Positions 15,807-22,804 of a DNA stretch of 41,718 bases are shown here, piece after piece. Position numbers and translations under genes: made by a program. Under the pieces are notes generated by a model. It saw only the letters and a list, made by a program, of their open reading frames with translations. It was not told the DNA's origin and made no database searches. Source of the stretch: Bacteroidota bacterium (GTDB lineage: Bacteria > Bacteroidota > Bacteroidia > B-17B0 > Aurantibacillaceae); assembly GCA_023433205.1 (NCBI GenBank), contig JAEZDS010000239.1, positions 1 through 41,718 on the forward strand, given 5' to 3'. Positions within the stretch are counted from its first letter, which is position 1. Every line of letters starts with the position of its first letter.

Positions 15807-16967
15807 ATGAACATTGTACTTTTTGATGAGAAAGAAACATGGAGGGAGTTTCTCCCTCTTACTTTTACCAGACCATTGGGCGGTTTGCGTATTGGTATTC
15901 TCAGCATAGCCGAAAAATGGAAATTTGCCACAAAAGGCAATGTTGGTTTTCTCACACAGCCACATCTGCAAAAAAAATTCCCACTTATAGTAGCCGACGA
16001 TTCAATCTGTGTAAACGGGGCATGCTGTCCGAATCCTGATTTACTTGCCGCTATCACTGCATTAAAGAAAGAAGAAGCGCTTTTTTTTCAGCAGCAGTTG
16101 ATTGCCTGTTACGGAGATCCGCAAAAGCAGGAGGGAAAAAAAAGAGTAGAATTCAGGGGACAGGTATTGGTTGTAAAAAGTCGTCCTGATCTCTTTACAA
16201 AGAATCATGAGGCATTACTTGAAGATTTTAATACAATTACCCGCGGGCGCAGGAGCGAAACCATTTCTGATACCGTAATTATTATTGGTGATCGCTCACT
16301 GGTTTTTTTAGAAAAAGGTGCCAAAGCCGAGGCCTGTATCTTTAATACAACCTCTGGTCCGGTTTATCTCGCAGCAGGATCAGAGGTAATGGAAGGTTCG
16401 GCGGTGCGCGGACCATTTTCGCTTGGTGAGCACAGTACACTTAAACTTAATACGAAAATTTACGGCGCTACTACTATTGGTCCGCACTGCAAAGTGGGTG
16501 GGGAAGTAAACAACAGTGTTATTTTCGGTTATTCAAACAAGGCCCACGATGGTTTTCTGGGTAATTCGGTAATTGGTGAATGGTGCAACCTTGGCGCTGA
16601 TACCAATAACAGCAACCTCAAGAACAATTATGGCAATGTAAAGTTGTATAGTTACCGAAGTAAAGCGGCAGCAGATACTGGTCTGCAATTTTGCGGACTC
16701 ATTATGGGCGATCACAGTAAATGCGGTATCAACACCATGTTCAATACCGGCACAGTGGCAGGCGTAGGTTCAAATATTTTTGGCGGAAGTTTTCCTCCCA
16801 CCCACATTCCATCTTTCAGTTGGGGTGGAAGTGAAGGTTTGCAGCAATACCGGCTCGACAAAATGTTTGAAACAACCGAAAAGGTTTTCGCCCGCAGGGG
16901 AATAATGTTTGATGAAACCGAAAAGCAGTTGCTCACAGACGTTCAGCGGCTTGCTGCGGGAGCCTGA
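15807..16967 (+). CDS. GlmU-like sugar nucleotidyltransferase family protein
   Basis: The 386-residue protein opens MNIVLFDEKETWREFLPLT followed by FTRPLGGLRIGI, the N-terminal signature of the Bacteroidota GlmU-like nucleotidyltransferase family. The C-terminal part (about 195-345) has left-handed beta-helix hexapeptide-type repeats (GPHCKVGGEV, NSVIFGYSNKAHDG, LGADTNNSNLKNNYG) ending in a CGINTMFNTGTVAGVGSNIFG run, as in acetyltransferase-type GlmU domains. It probably transfers a nucleotidyl and/or acetyl group to a sugar phosphate for cell-envelope sugars. It starts 4 bases after the OmpA gene and is followed by a strong inverted repeat, so it is the last gene of the operon. The link to the fibres may be only transcriptional. 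Confidence 0.85.
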   Translation: MNIVLFDEKETWREFLPLTFTRPLGGLRIGILSIAEKWKFATKGNVGFLTQPHLQKKFPLIVADDSICVNGACCPNPDLLAAITALKKEEALFFQQQLIACYGDPQKQEGKKRVEFRGQVLVVKSRPDLFTKNHEALLEDFNTITRGRRSETISDTVIIIGDRSLVFLEKGAKAEACIFNTTSGPVYLAAGSEVMEGSAVRGPFSLGEHSTLKLNTKIYGATTIGPHCKVGGEVNNSVIFGYSNKAHDGFLGNSVIGEWCNLGADTNNSNLKNNYGNVKLYSYRSKAAADTGLQFCGLIMGDHSKCGINTMFNTGTVAGVGSNIFGGSFPPTHIPSFSWGGSEGLQQYRLDKMFETTEKVFARRGIMFDETEKQLLTDVQRLAAGA

Positions 16968-17015
16968 CAGGTCTCCGCCGCAGATTTTAACGTTAGCACG
17001 TAGAGACCTGTCAGG
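16963..17015 (+). terminator. Inverted repeat ending the fibre operon
   Basis: CCTGACAGGTCTC at 16963-16975 and GAGACCTGTCAGG at 17003-17015 are a perfect 13-base inverted repeat with a 27-base loop; pairing can extend outward with one mismatch into GGGA/TCCC. The left arm overlaps the TGA of the preceding gene. No T-run follows, so it may be a REP-like element or RNA-stabilising hairpin rather than a classical terminator. Confidence 0.6.
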
Positions 17016-17537
17016 GTTCCCGCTTGCCTGCGCTTATAATGCGTACGACAACGGAACCCATGATGATGACTTAAGCACAAATGAATAATATACTAAGCTA
17101 ATAAGGTAAAGAGCCTCGGAGTTGATGCACCGGTTACCAAGGCAATAAGGTTTTATCCTCCCCGCTCATCCGCGTTGTCCTCAGATGTTCGAAATCGGTA
17201 ATGCCCGCATAGGGCCAAAACCCCGCCGGCCCTGTCGCGATCAGTCGCGAGGCGGCACACATAAACCAGCAAGGCACTCCCTGGTAAGACATAAATAGAC
17301 TCTCTTAGCCCTGTCACGATAGCTATCGTGAGGGCGTCATATATAAACCCGGGACGCAGTCCCGGGTTAAACCCGAATAGACCCGCCAAGCCCTGAAAGG
17401 GCGCAATAAAAACCGAACCCTCCTGTTCACACACATTCCTGCTCTTCTGCTAAACACTTATATTTCTTTAGAAGGAGAATTAATGACGGCGTAAAACCTG
17501 TCTTTCTTAAATTGTTGCAAAGCGGGCTCGGGGTTAG
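16968..17537. other. Gene-free region between convergent genes, hairpin-rich
   Basis: No credible gene is present in this 570-base gap; the open frames here cross the hairpins and resemble no family. It contains the inverted repeat at 16963-17015, an imperfect hairpin near 17115-17145 (GCCTCGG opposing CCAAGGC), and the REP-like array at 17225-17402. The remainder is unremarkable AT-rich sequence. The neighbouring genes converge on the region. Confidence 0.7.
17225..17402. repeat. Array of REP-like hairpins
   Basis: Four hairpins can be placed: TCGCGA-TCAG-TCGCGA (17235-17250), the perfect palindrome CACGATAGCTATCGTG (17315-17330) clasped by GCCCT/AGGGC arms, a 10-base stem AACCCGGGAC with 3-base loop (17346-17368), and GCCCT-GAA-AGGGC (17390-17402). 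Three share a GCCCT left arm, and the units are separated by short stretches of the ATAAA type. This fits a degenerate REP/BIME-like cluster of the kind scattered between Bacteroidota genes. No RAYT transposase is in the window. Confidence 0.65.
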
Positions 17538-18092
17538 TTATAAGCCTTTTCCAAACAGCAACTCCCTGTACTGCTGTAGTCTGAAGTCGAATACATCTTT
17601 TACTGCCTTCTTCTGCAGTAATTCTTTATACTGCTCCAGCCCTCCTATATGTCTGTTAGCCGCGGGCGAGGGTGAGGGCAAAAGGGTGAATGGCAACTCT
17701 ACCCCCGGCAACATTTTTTTGAAATGTGTTTCCACAAAACGGCTGGTAAAATAAATTTGCGTAACGCCTGCTTTCAGACAATGATGTATTCCCTTATAGT
17801 TGTACTCCAAAATATCGAGGTTGGCGTCGGAACAGTTGTTTTTTTTGCGTGCTATCTTTAAGGCCACATCACTTAGGGCAATATGATGTTTTGTGCAGAG
17901 CAATTGTTTCTCCTTAATGTTGTTTACAGGCAAACCTGTAATAGCCGATAAAATCAGCCAGAAATGATTGCGTCCGCTGCCACTGTAAAAAAAACCACCA
18001 TAGTCTTTGCCGTTAAAACATGGAAAGCTGCCAAGGATAAGTTTCCGCGCCCCTGAAGGCACAAAGTGGCTGAAAGGATTTTCTTCGATCAT
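17538..18092 (-). CDS. Uracil-DNA glycosylase-like family protein
   Basis: The 184-residue protein has LILGSFPCFNG near residues 18-28 (first motif of the UDG fold), a GRNHFWLIL block at 40-48, SDVALKIARKKN around 74-85, and LPSPSPAAN at 138-146, corresponding to the C-terminal DNA-minor-groove motif of glycosylases. It is expected to bind and perhaps excise a damaged or mismatched base, but this subfamily is not well characterised and the usual activating Asp or Asn is not certain. Its start overlaps the stop of the CHAP-like gene (ATGA), so the two are co-transcribed. Confidence 0.75.
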   Translation of the reverse strand: MIEENPFSHFVPSGARKLILGSFPCFNGKDYGGFFYSGSGRNHFWLILSAITGLPVNNIKEKQLLCTKHHIALSDVALKIARKKNNCSDANLDILEYNYKGIHHCLKAGVTQIYFTSRFVETHFKKMLPGVELPFTLLPSPSPAANRHIGGLEQYKELLQKKAVKDVFDFRLQQYRELLFGKGL

Positions 18093-18586
18093 TTTTTCCG
18101 GGGACGAAAAAACTGCACCTTGCCTTTTTTGATGTTATCAAGATTGAAATCGCTGAGTCCTGCACGGCGACCGTGTTTGGTGGTATTCTGTTCGGCCACT
18201 ACAAAACTGCCCTTCGTTTTAACCTCAAAAACCACAGAGGTATGCTGGTCCATCTCTTCCTCGTAAAAGGTATTGCCCTCGCGGTATTGCACACGAACAT
18301 TTTTGTATTGTATCACATCTCCCGGATAGATACACTCCGTGGCCGGATCAACGGGCTTGCCAAAATTAAACTGTCCGTCCCAGTCAGCACCAGCAGAATT
18401 TAATGCCTGAGCTGCCAGATCCCAACATTCGCCTCTTCCTACTTTTTTATTGAGGCTTTCTTTTACAAACTTATGTACCTCTTTGTTGAGCGGCGGTATG
18501 TTGTTGCAGGGCGACGTAAAAGCAAAAAGGAAAGCGGCTGTGATAAACAGGAGTAGAAGAGGAAATAATTTGCGGCGTGCTGTCAT
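18089..18586 (-). CDS. Exported cysteine-protease-fold (CHAP/BBC1-like) protein
   Basis: The 165-residue protein has an N-terminal hydrophobic segment (residues 7-22), a signal peptide or membrane anchor. The motif GRGECWDLAAQAL puts a candidate nucleophile at Cys54, and DQHTSVVFEV gives His115, with AEQNT near 131-135 as third polar position. This Cys-His spacing matches the cysteine-protease fold seen in CHAP/NlpC hydrolases and in the BBC1/AIM3 family, so a periplasmic hydrolase or amidase is likely. The substrate is unknown. It overlaps the downstream UDG-like gene. A candidate promoter lies 22 bases upstream. Confidence 0.65.
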   Translation of the reverse strand: MTARRKLFPLLLLFITAAFLFAFTSPCNNIPPLNKEVHKFVKESLNKKVGRGECWDLAAQALNSAGADWDGQFNFGKPVDPATECIYPGDVIQYKNVRVQYREGNTFYEEEMDQHTSVVFEVKTKGSFVVAEQNTTKHGRRAGLSDFNLDNIKKGKVQFFRPRKK

Positions 18587-18607
18587 TCGGTATTTTGAGT
18601 TTAAACT

Positions 18608-18615
18608 GAAAGATA
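18608..18615 (-). promoter_or_regulatory. Candidate promoter for the CHAP-like/UDG-like pair
   Basis: On the minus strand TATCTTTC (one mismatch to TAnnTTTG) lies 22 bases before the ATG at 18586, and a TTG lies 20 bases further upstream, matching the expected -33/-7 spacing. Confidence 0.4.
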
Positions 18616-18649
18616 AAACTATGGTTGCGCGTACTCAAGCCATAACTTG

Positions 18650-19060
18650 TTAAAGGTCTGTGCTTCCGGTTTCGCTCATTTTGTAAAGATCCAGTGCCAG
18701 ATTCTTAAATTCTTCGGCACTTGATGGTTTAATAAAGTATTTATCAGCTCCGTTCTTCATACAGTATGCAATGTCCTCCTCGAGATTGGAGGTGGTTAAA
18801 ACCGCGATCGGAACTTTGTTGAACCGGGGGTTTCCCCTGATCATACACAACACATCTCGGCCATGCATTTTGGGGAGATTCAGGTCCATAATTATAAGCT
18901 GGGGAAGCGGCTTGTTGTTTTCTAAATATTTGTTAATTTGATCGCCGCGGTTAAGGATTTCGAGCTTAACTTGCAGGCTATTGTCTGAAAATGCAGTACT
19001 CAGAAATTCTATGTCATCTGCATCGTCTTCAATTACCAGTATATGTTTGCTGTCAGGCAT
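18650..19060 (-). CDS. Single-domain response regulator (Rcp1-like)
   Basis: The 136-residue protein is a lone receiver domain. The acidic pair is in ILVIEDDADD (residues 7-16), the phospho-acceptor is Asp59 in IIMDLNLPKMHG, the switch Thr is about residue 89 in VLTTSN, and the Lys is about residue 111 in YFIKPSS. The DDADDIEFL opening resembles Rcp1-type regulators without output domain. The frame can extend upstream to 19126, but that would add a spurious hydrophobic stretch; ATG 19060 gives the canonical N-terminus. It is divergent from the large CheB-CheR-histidine kinase, which lacks its own receiver, so it is the probable phosphotransfer partner. Confidence 0.93.
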   Translation of the reverse strand: MPDSKHILVIEDDADDIEFLSTAFSDNSLQVKLEILNRGDQINKYLENNKPLPQLIIMDLNLPKMHGRDVLCMIRGNPRFNKVPIAVLTTSNLEEDIAYCMKNGADKYFIKPSSAEEFKNLALDLYKMSETGSTDL

Positions 19061-19084
19061 AGAATTTGCAGATAATGAAAATAA

Positions 19085-19092
19085 CAAAAATA
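19085..19092 (-). promoter_or_regulatory. -7 box of the response regulator gene
   Basis: TATTTTTG on the minus strand matches TAnnTTTG and lies 24 bases before the ATG at 19060, in the 41-base divergent gap. No good -33 partner was seen. This supports the downstream start codon. Confidence 0.45.
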
Positions 19093-19101
19093 GAAATTTA
19101 A

Positions 19102-22100
19102 ATGGGGGTAAAGAAAAAGCCCGCAAAAGATAAACCCGCTTTTGGTTCTTATGTGGTAGGTATTGGTGCTTCAGCCGGCGGACTGGAGGCGATCAACGAG
19201 TTTTTTGATAACACGCCTCCCGATACAGGTTTTGCATTTATTCTGGTGCAGCATCTCTCTCCAGATTATAAAAGCCTCATGCCCGAACTCCTTTCAAAAC
19301 ACACTGCCATGAAAGTTGTTGAGGCTGAAGAAGGTATGGTGCTTAGTCCGAATACCGTATTTCTTTTGCCAAGCAAAAAAGTGCTTGTCCTGAAAGATGG
19401 AGTAATTGAATTACATGCCAAAGTACGGTCAACCAGTAAACCAAACAATGCCATTGATATATTTTTTGAATCGCTTGCAGCAGAATTTCAGCGCAAAGCG
19501 GTAGGAGTGATTCTGAGCGGCACCGGCACCGACGGTACCAAAGGCATGGAACACATTAAGCGGGGCAATGGTATTTGTGTGGTACAGGATCCACTCACCG
19601 CTGCTTTTGATGGTATGCCTAACAGTGCCATAAATGCCGGTCTTGCCGATCTTATTCTGTCGCCCGATGTAATGATGAATGAGCTGGTAGAGTACCTCAA
19701 AGACTCCAAGGCACTTAAAATGTTTCAGCTTAACAGCTACCGCGATGAAGTGGTGCTGCGTGACATCCTTGTGCTTATCCGTAAGGAAACCGGCCACGAT
19801 TTCAGCCATTATAAACGGCCAACACTTTTCAGAAGACTCTCTAAACGTTTACTGGAGCTGAATATCCATAAGCTGAAAGATTATCTGGATTACCTGCACA
19901 CACACAATGAAGAAATCAAACTTATTGGCCAGGAATTTCTCATAAACGTTACCTACTTTTTCCGCGATCAGGCTGCTTTTGACATAATTCAGCACGTGGT
20001 GATCCCGGGAATCATGAAGGACAAGGAGCCCGGAGACATAGTTAAAGCCTGGTCGGTGGCCTGCAGCAGCGGTGAGGAAGCGTATTCACTGGCTATACTT
20101 TTTCATGAATACATGGAAAAGAAGAAAATCTTTGACCTGACACTTAAAATTTTCGCCACCGACATCGACCGCGACGCAATTGATAAGGCTTCAAAGGGAG
20201 TTTATCCCAGGAGCGCGCTGCGTGATGTTACGAAGAGCCGAATTGATAAGTATTTTACCGAAGAGGGTGACACCTACAGGATCCATCCCGACATACGTAA
20301 ACTTATAGTGTTTTCTTACCATGATGTGGTGAAGGATCCGCCTTTTAGCAGAATGGATCTTATCCTCTGTCGCAACATGCTTATTTATATTGGCGCTGAG
20401 GCCCAAAAGGAGGTGATCAGAAAAATACATTTCGCCCTTAATGTCGATGCTTTTCTGGTGCTTGGTCCCAGTGAACACGTAGGCGCTGCAAGTGCCTCTA
20501 TGAAGGAAGTTGACAAGAAGTGGAGGGTATTCAGGAACGTAGCCAAGGCAAAAATCACTGATCACGATCAGCTTTTTTCCCCACTTGATCGCAGCAATTC
20601 ACCCGCCTTACTCCACTCCAAGGTCAAAAACCCGTTGCAGCACATCTCTGATCTTTTTAAAGACACCCTGCTTGAAGAATACAAATTTGCAGGGATCTTT
20701 ATCGACCAGAATTTTGACGTAAAGCAGGCCACAGGCAATTATAAAAAATACATCGACCTTCCGGAAGGAGGCTTCAATTTTAACCTTATGAAGCTGGTGC
20801 ATCCTGATCTGGGCATTGCGCTGAACGTGGCCATCCGCAGGGCCATGAAAGATCAGCAGGCTGTTTCTCTGAAAAAAGTGAAGGTGGGGGAAAAATCGAA
20901 ATTGCGGCTGATAAACGTGGTGGTAAAACCTTATCTGCAGCAGCGCGAATACAACGAACAGTTTCTTTTTATCATTCTTAGTGATGATACGCCTGAAAAG
21001 GACGCTAAAAGATCAGAAAAAAATGTGCCGGTAAATATTGACCAGGTAAATGAACTGGAACAGGAGCTTAAAGAAACAAGAGAGAACCTGCAGGCCGTGA
21101 TAGAGGAGGTGGAAGCAGCGAATGAAGAGCTTCAGAGCACCAATGAAGAAATGGTGTCAACCAACGAAGAGCTGCAAAGCACCAATGAAGAACTTCAATC
21201 ACTGAACGAGGAGCTGCACACAGTGAGCGCCGAACACCAGCTGAAGATAAAAGAGCTTGTTGATCTGAACGACGACATGAGCAATTTTTTCAAAAACTCT
21301 AATATTGGCCAGATACTTATCGACCATAACCTGGTGGTTAGAAGGTTTAGTCCTGCTATTACAAAAATGGTTAACCTCATTGATAGTGATATCAACCGCT
21401 CTATCCTGGATATAACCACCAAATTTGAAAATATTGATTTTATTGGTGACGTGAGGAAGGTGATGAAGAGTGGTGAGGCTATGGAAAAAGACGTGATCCT
21501 TGATGGTATTAGCTACCTGTTCAAGATATCTCCATATGTGAAGCAGGATGGCTCAACTGATGGGGTGGTGGTAAGTTTTGTTGATGTTACGGAAATAAAA
21601 AAGCTGACCAATATGCTGGCTGCCATTCTCGACAGCTCTCCCAGTAGTATTGCAGGAATAAAGGCGATACGCAACCGCAAGAACGTAATTACCGACTTTG
21701 AATTTTTTGCTTCCAACGCCATGCACTCACGGCTGGTAAGTTTGCCCGAAGATGAAGTGGTAGGACGCAAACTCAGTGAGCTGAACAAGGACGAAGTTGA
21801 TTTTGACAGATACGTTGAAGCACTGGAAAGTGATGAGCCTCTTCACTACGAAAAGTATGACGAAAAGCACGATAAGTGGTTTGATGTTGTGCTGGTGAAA
21901 CTGCTTGAAGGGCTTGTTGTGATCAGTACCGACATCACCGAGAAGAAAAAGGCCGCTGACCTGCTTGCTCAAAGTTTTGAAGACCTGAAGGCAACCTCCA
22001 AAAAACTTAAAAACACCAACCTGCGGCTTGAGCAAAGCAATATGGACCTGCTGCAGTTTGCGTCAGTGGCCTCTCACGATCTTAAGGAACCTCTTCGCAA

Positions 22101-22749
22101 GATCCAGACCTTTGGTAACCTTCTTGTAACAAAAGCTCACGATAAATTAGAATCAACCGAACAGAATTATCTGAACAAGATCATCTCAGCATCGGGGCGA
22201 ATGCAGCGGCTTATTGAGGATGTACTTACCCTCAGCAAACTATCTAACCGCAATCAGGAGTTTGAGGAGGTTGATCTGAATATGGTATTAAAAATGATCA
22301 AGGAAGACCTTGAGATCGCCGTAAAAGAAAAGAACGCTGAAATTAAGGTTGCTGAATTGCCTGTAATTGAAGGCATCAGCGGCCAGATGCACCAGGTGTT
22401 TCAGAATCTCATAAGCAACGCCCTCAAGTTTACCAATGGTCGTAAACCGGTGGTAGAGATCACGCACCGACTGCTTTCAAAAGACGAGGCTAAAAAGCTG
22501 AAGCTGCGTCCGGGGGAGTACCATTGTGTTACGGTAAAAGACAATGGAATTGGTTTTGAGGAGGCGTATAAGGAAAAGATCTTTGGCATTTTTCAGCGGC
22601 TGAATGGCAGCGAATATGATGGCACTGGAATTGGTCTTGCCATTTGCAAGAAGATACTCGAGAACCACCATGGTTACATTCGGGCCAATGGAGAACTTCA
22701 CCAGGGAGCCGAGTTTCAGATCATAGTACCTAAAAAGGAAAAGCGGTGA
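19102..22749 (+). CDS. CheB-CheR-PAS-histidine kinase fusion
   Basis: The 1215-residue protein starts with a CheB methylesterase domain (about 15-200) with GASAGGLEA (Ser24), VQHLSPDY (His51) and GTGTDGTKG (Asp144). CheR domains follow (about 215-480): FFRDQAAF, the SAM loop SVACSSGEEAYS, ATDIDRDAI and LCRNMLIYI. After a PAS-like segment comes a coiled coil at about 650-730 with EELQSTNEE repeats, two further PAS modules (about 735-960), a HisKA domain with SHDLKEPLR, and a HATPase with N-box FQNLISNALKF, DNGIGF and GTGIGLAICKKI. It should combine receptor-type methylation/demethylation chemistry with kinase signalling. No transmembrane segment is visible, so it is cytosolic. It is divergent from a receiver-only regulator. 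Confidence 0.95.
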   Translation: MGVKKKPAKDKPAFGSYVVGIGASAGGLEAINEFFDNTPPDTGFAFILVQHLSPDYKSLMPELLSKHTAMKVVEAEEGMVLSPNTVFLLPSKKVLVLKDGVIELHAKVRSTSKPNNAIDIFFESLAAEFQRKAVGVILSGTGTDGTKGMEHIKRGNGICVVQDPLTAAFDGMPNSAINAGLADLILSPDVMMNELVEYLKDSKALKMFQLNSYRDEVVLRDILVLIRKETGHDFSHYKRPTLFRRLSKRLLELNIHKLKDYLDYLHTHNEEIKLIGQEFLINVTYFFRDQAAFDIIQHVVIPGIMKDKEPGDIVKAWSVACSSGEEAYSLAILFHEYMEKKKIFDLTLKIFATDIDRDAIDKASKGVYPRSALRDVTKSRIDKYFTEEGDTYRIHPDIRKLIVFSYHDVVKDPPFSRMDLILCRNMLIYIGAEAQKEVIRKIHFALNVDAFLVLGPSEHVGAASASMKEVDKKWRVFRNVAKAKITDHDQLFSPLDRSNSPALLHSKVKNPLQHISDLFKDTLLEEYKFAGIFIDQNFDVKQATGNYKKYIDLPEGGFNFNLMKLVHPDLGIALNVAIRRAMKDQQAVSLKKVKVGEKSKLRLINVVVKPYLQQREYNEQFLFIILSDDTPEKDAKRSEKNVPVNIDQVNELEQELKETRENLQAVIEEVEAANEELQSTNEEMVSTNEELQSTNEELQSLNEELHTVSAEHQLKIKELVDLNDDMSNFFKNSNIGQILIDHNLVVRRFSPAITKMVNLIDSDINRSILDITTKFENIDFIGDVRKVMKSGEAMEKDVILDGISYLFKISPYVKQDGSTDGVVVSFVDVTEIKKLTNMLAAILDSSPSSIAGIKAIRNRKNVITDFEFFASNAMHSRLVSLPEDEVVGRKLSELNKDEVDFDRYVEALESDEPLHYEKYDEKHDKWFDVVLVKLLEGLVVISTDITEKKKAADLLAQSFEDLKATSKKLKNTNLRLEQSNMDLLQFASVASHDLKEPLRKIQTFGNLLVTKAHDKLESTEQNYLNKIISASGRMQRLIEDVLTLSKLSNRNQEFEEVDLNMVLKMIKEDLEIAVKEKNAEIKVAELPVIEGISGQMHQVFQNLISNALKFTNGRKPVVEITHRLLSKDEAKKLKLRPGEYHCVTVKDNGIGFEEAYKEKIFGIFQRLNGSEYDGTGIGLAICKKILENHHGYIRANGELHQGAEFQIIVPKKEKR

Positions 22750-22775
22750 TCAGCACGGGGTATTGAGCGCCTGTT

Positions 22776-22789
22776 CAAAGCATGCTTTG
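22776..22789. terminator. Palindrome between convergent genes
   Basis: CAAAGCATGCTTTG is a perfect 14-base palindrome in the 55-base gap between the convergent kinase and helicase genes. It is flanked by direct copies of GCGCCTG on either side. It could form a short hairpin acting as a bidirectional terminator; the stem is short, so the call is tentative. Confidence 0.4.
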
Positions 22790-22804
22790 TGCGCCTGCAT
22801 TATC

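Noticed and set aside
17153..17434. 93-codon minus-strand frame in the intergenic region
   Set aside because: It runs through the hairpin array, and the palindromes explain the frame. No family features.
19061..19126. Upstream extension of the response regulator frame
   Set aside because: It would add a hydrophobic stretch not found in receiver proteins and overlap the divergent kinase gene; the ATG at 19060 gives the canonical start.
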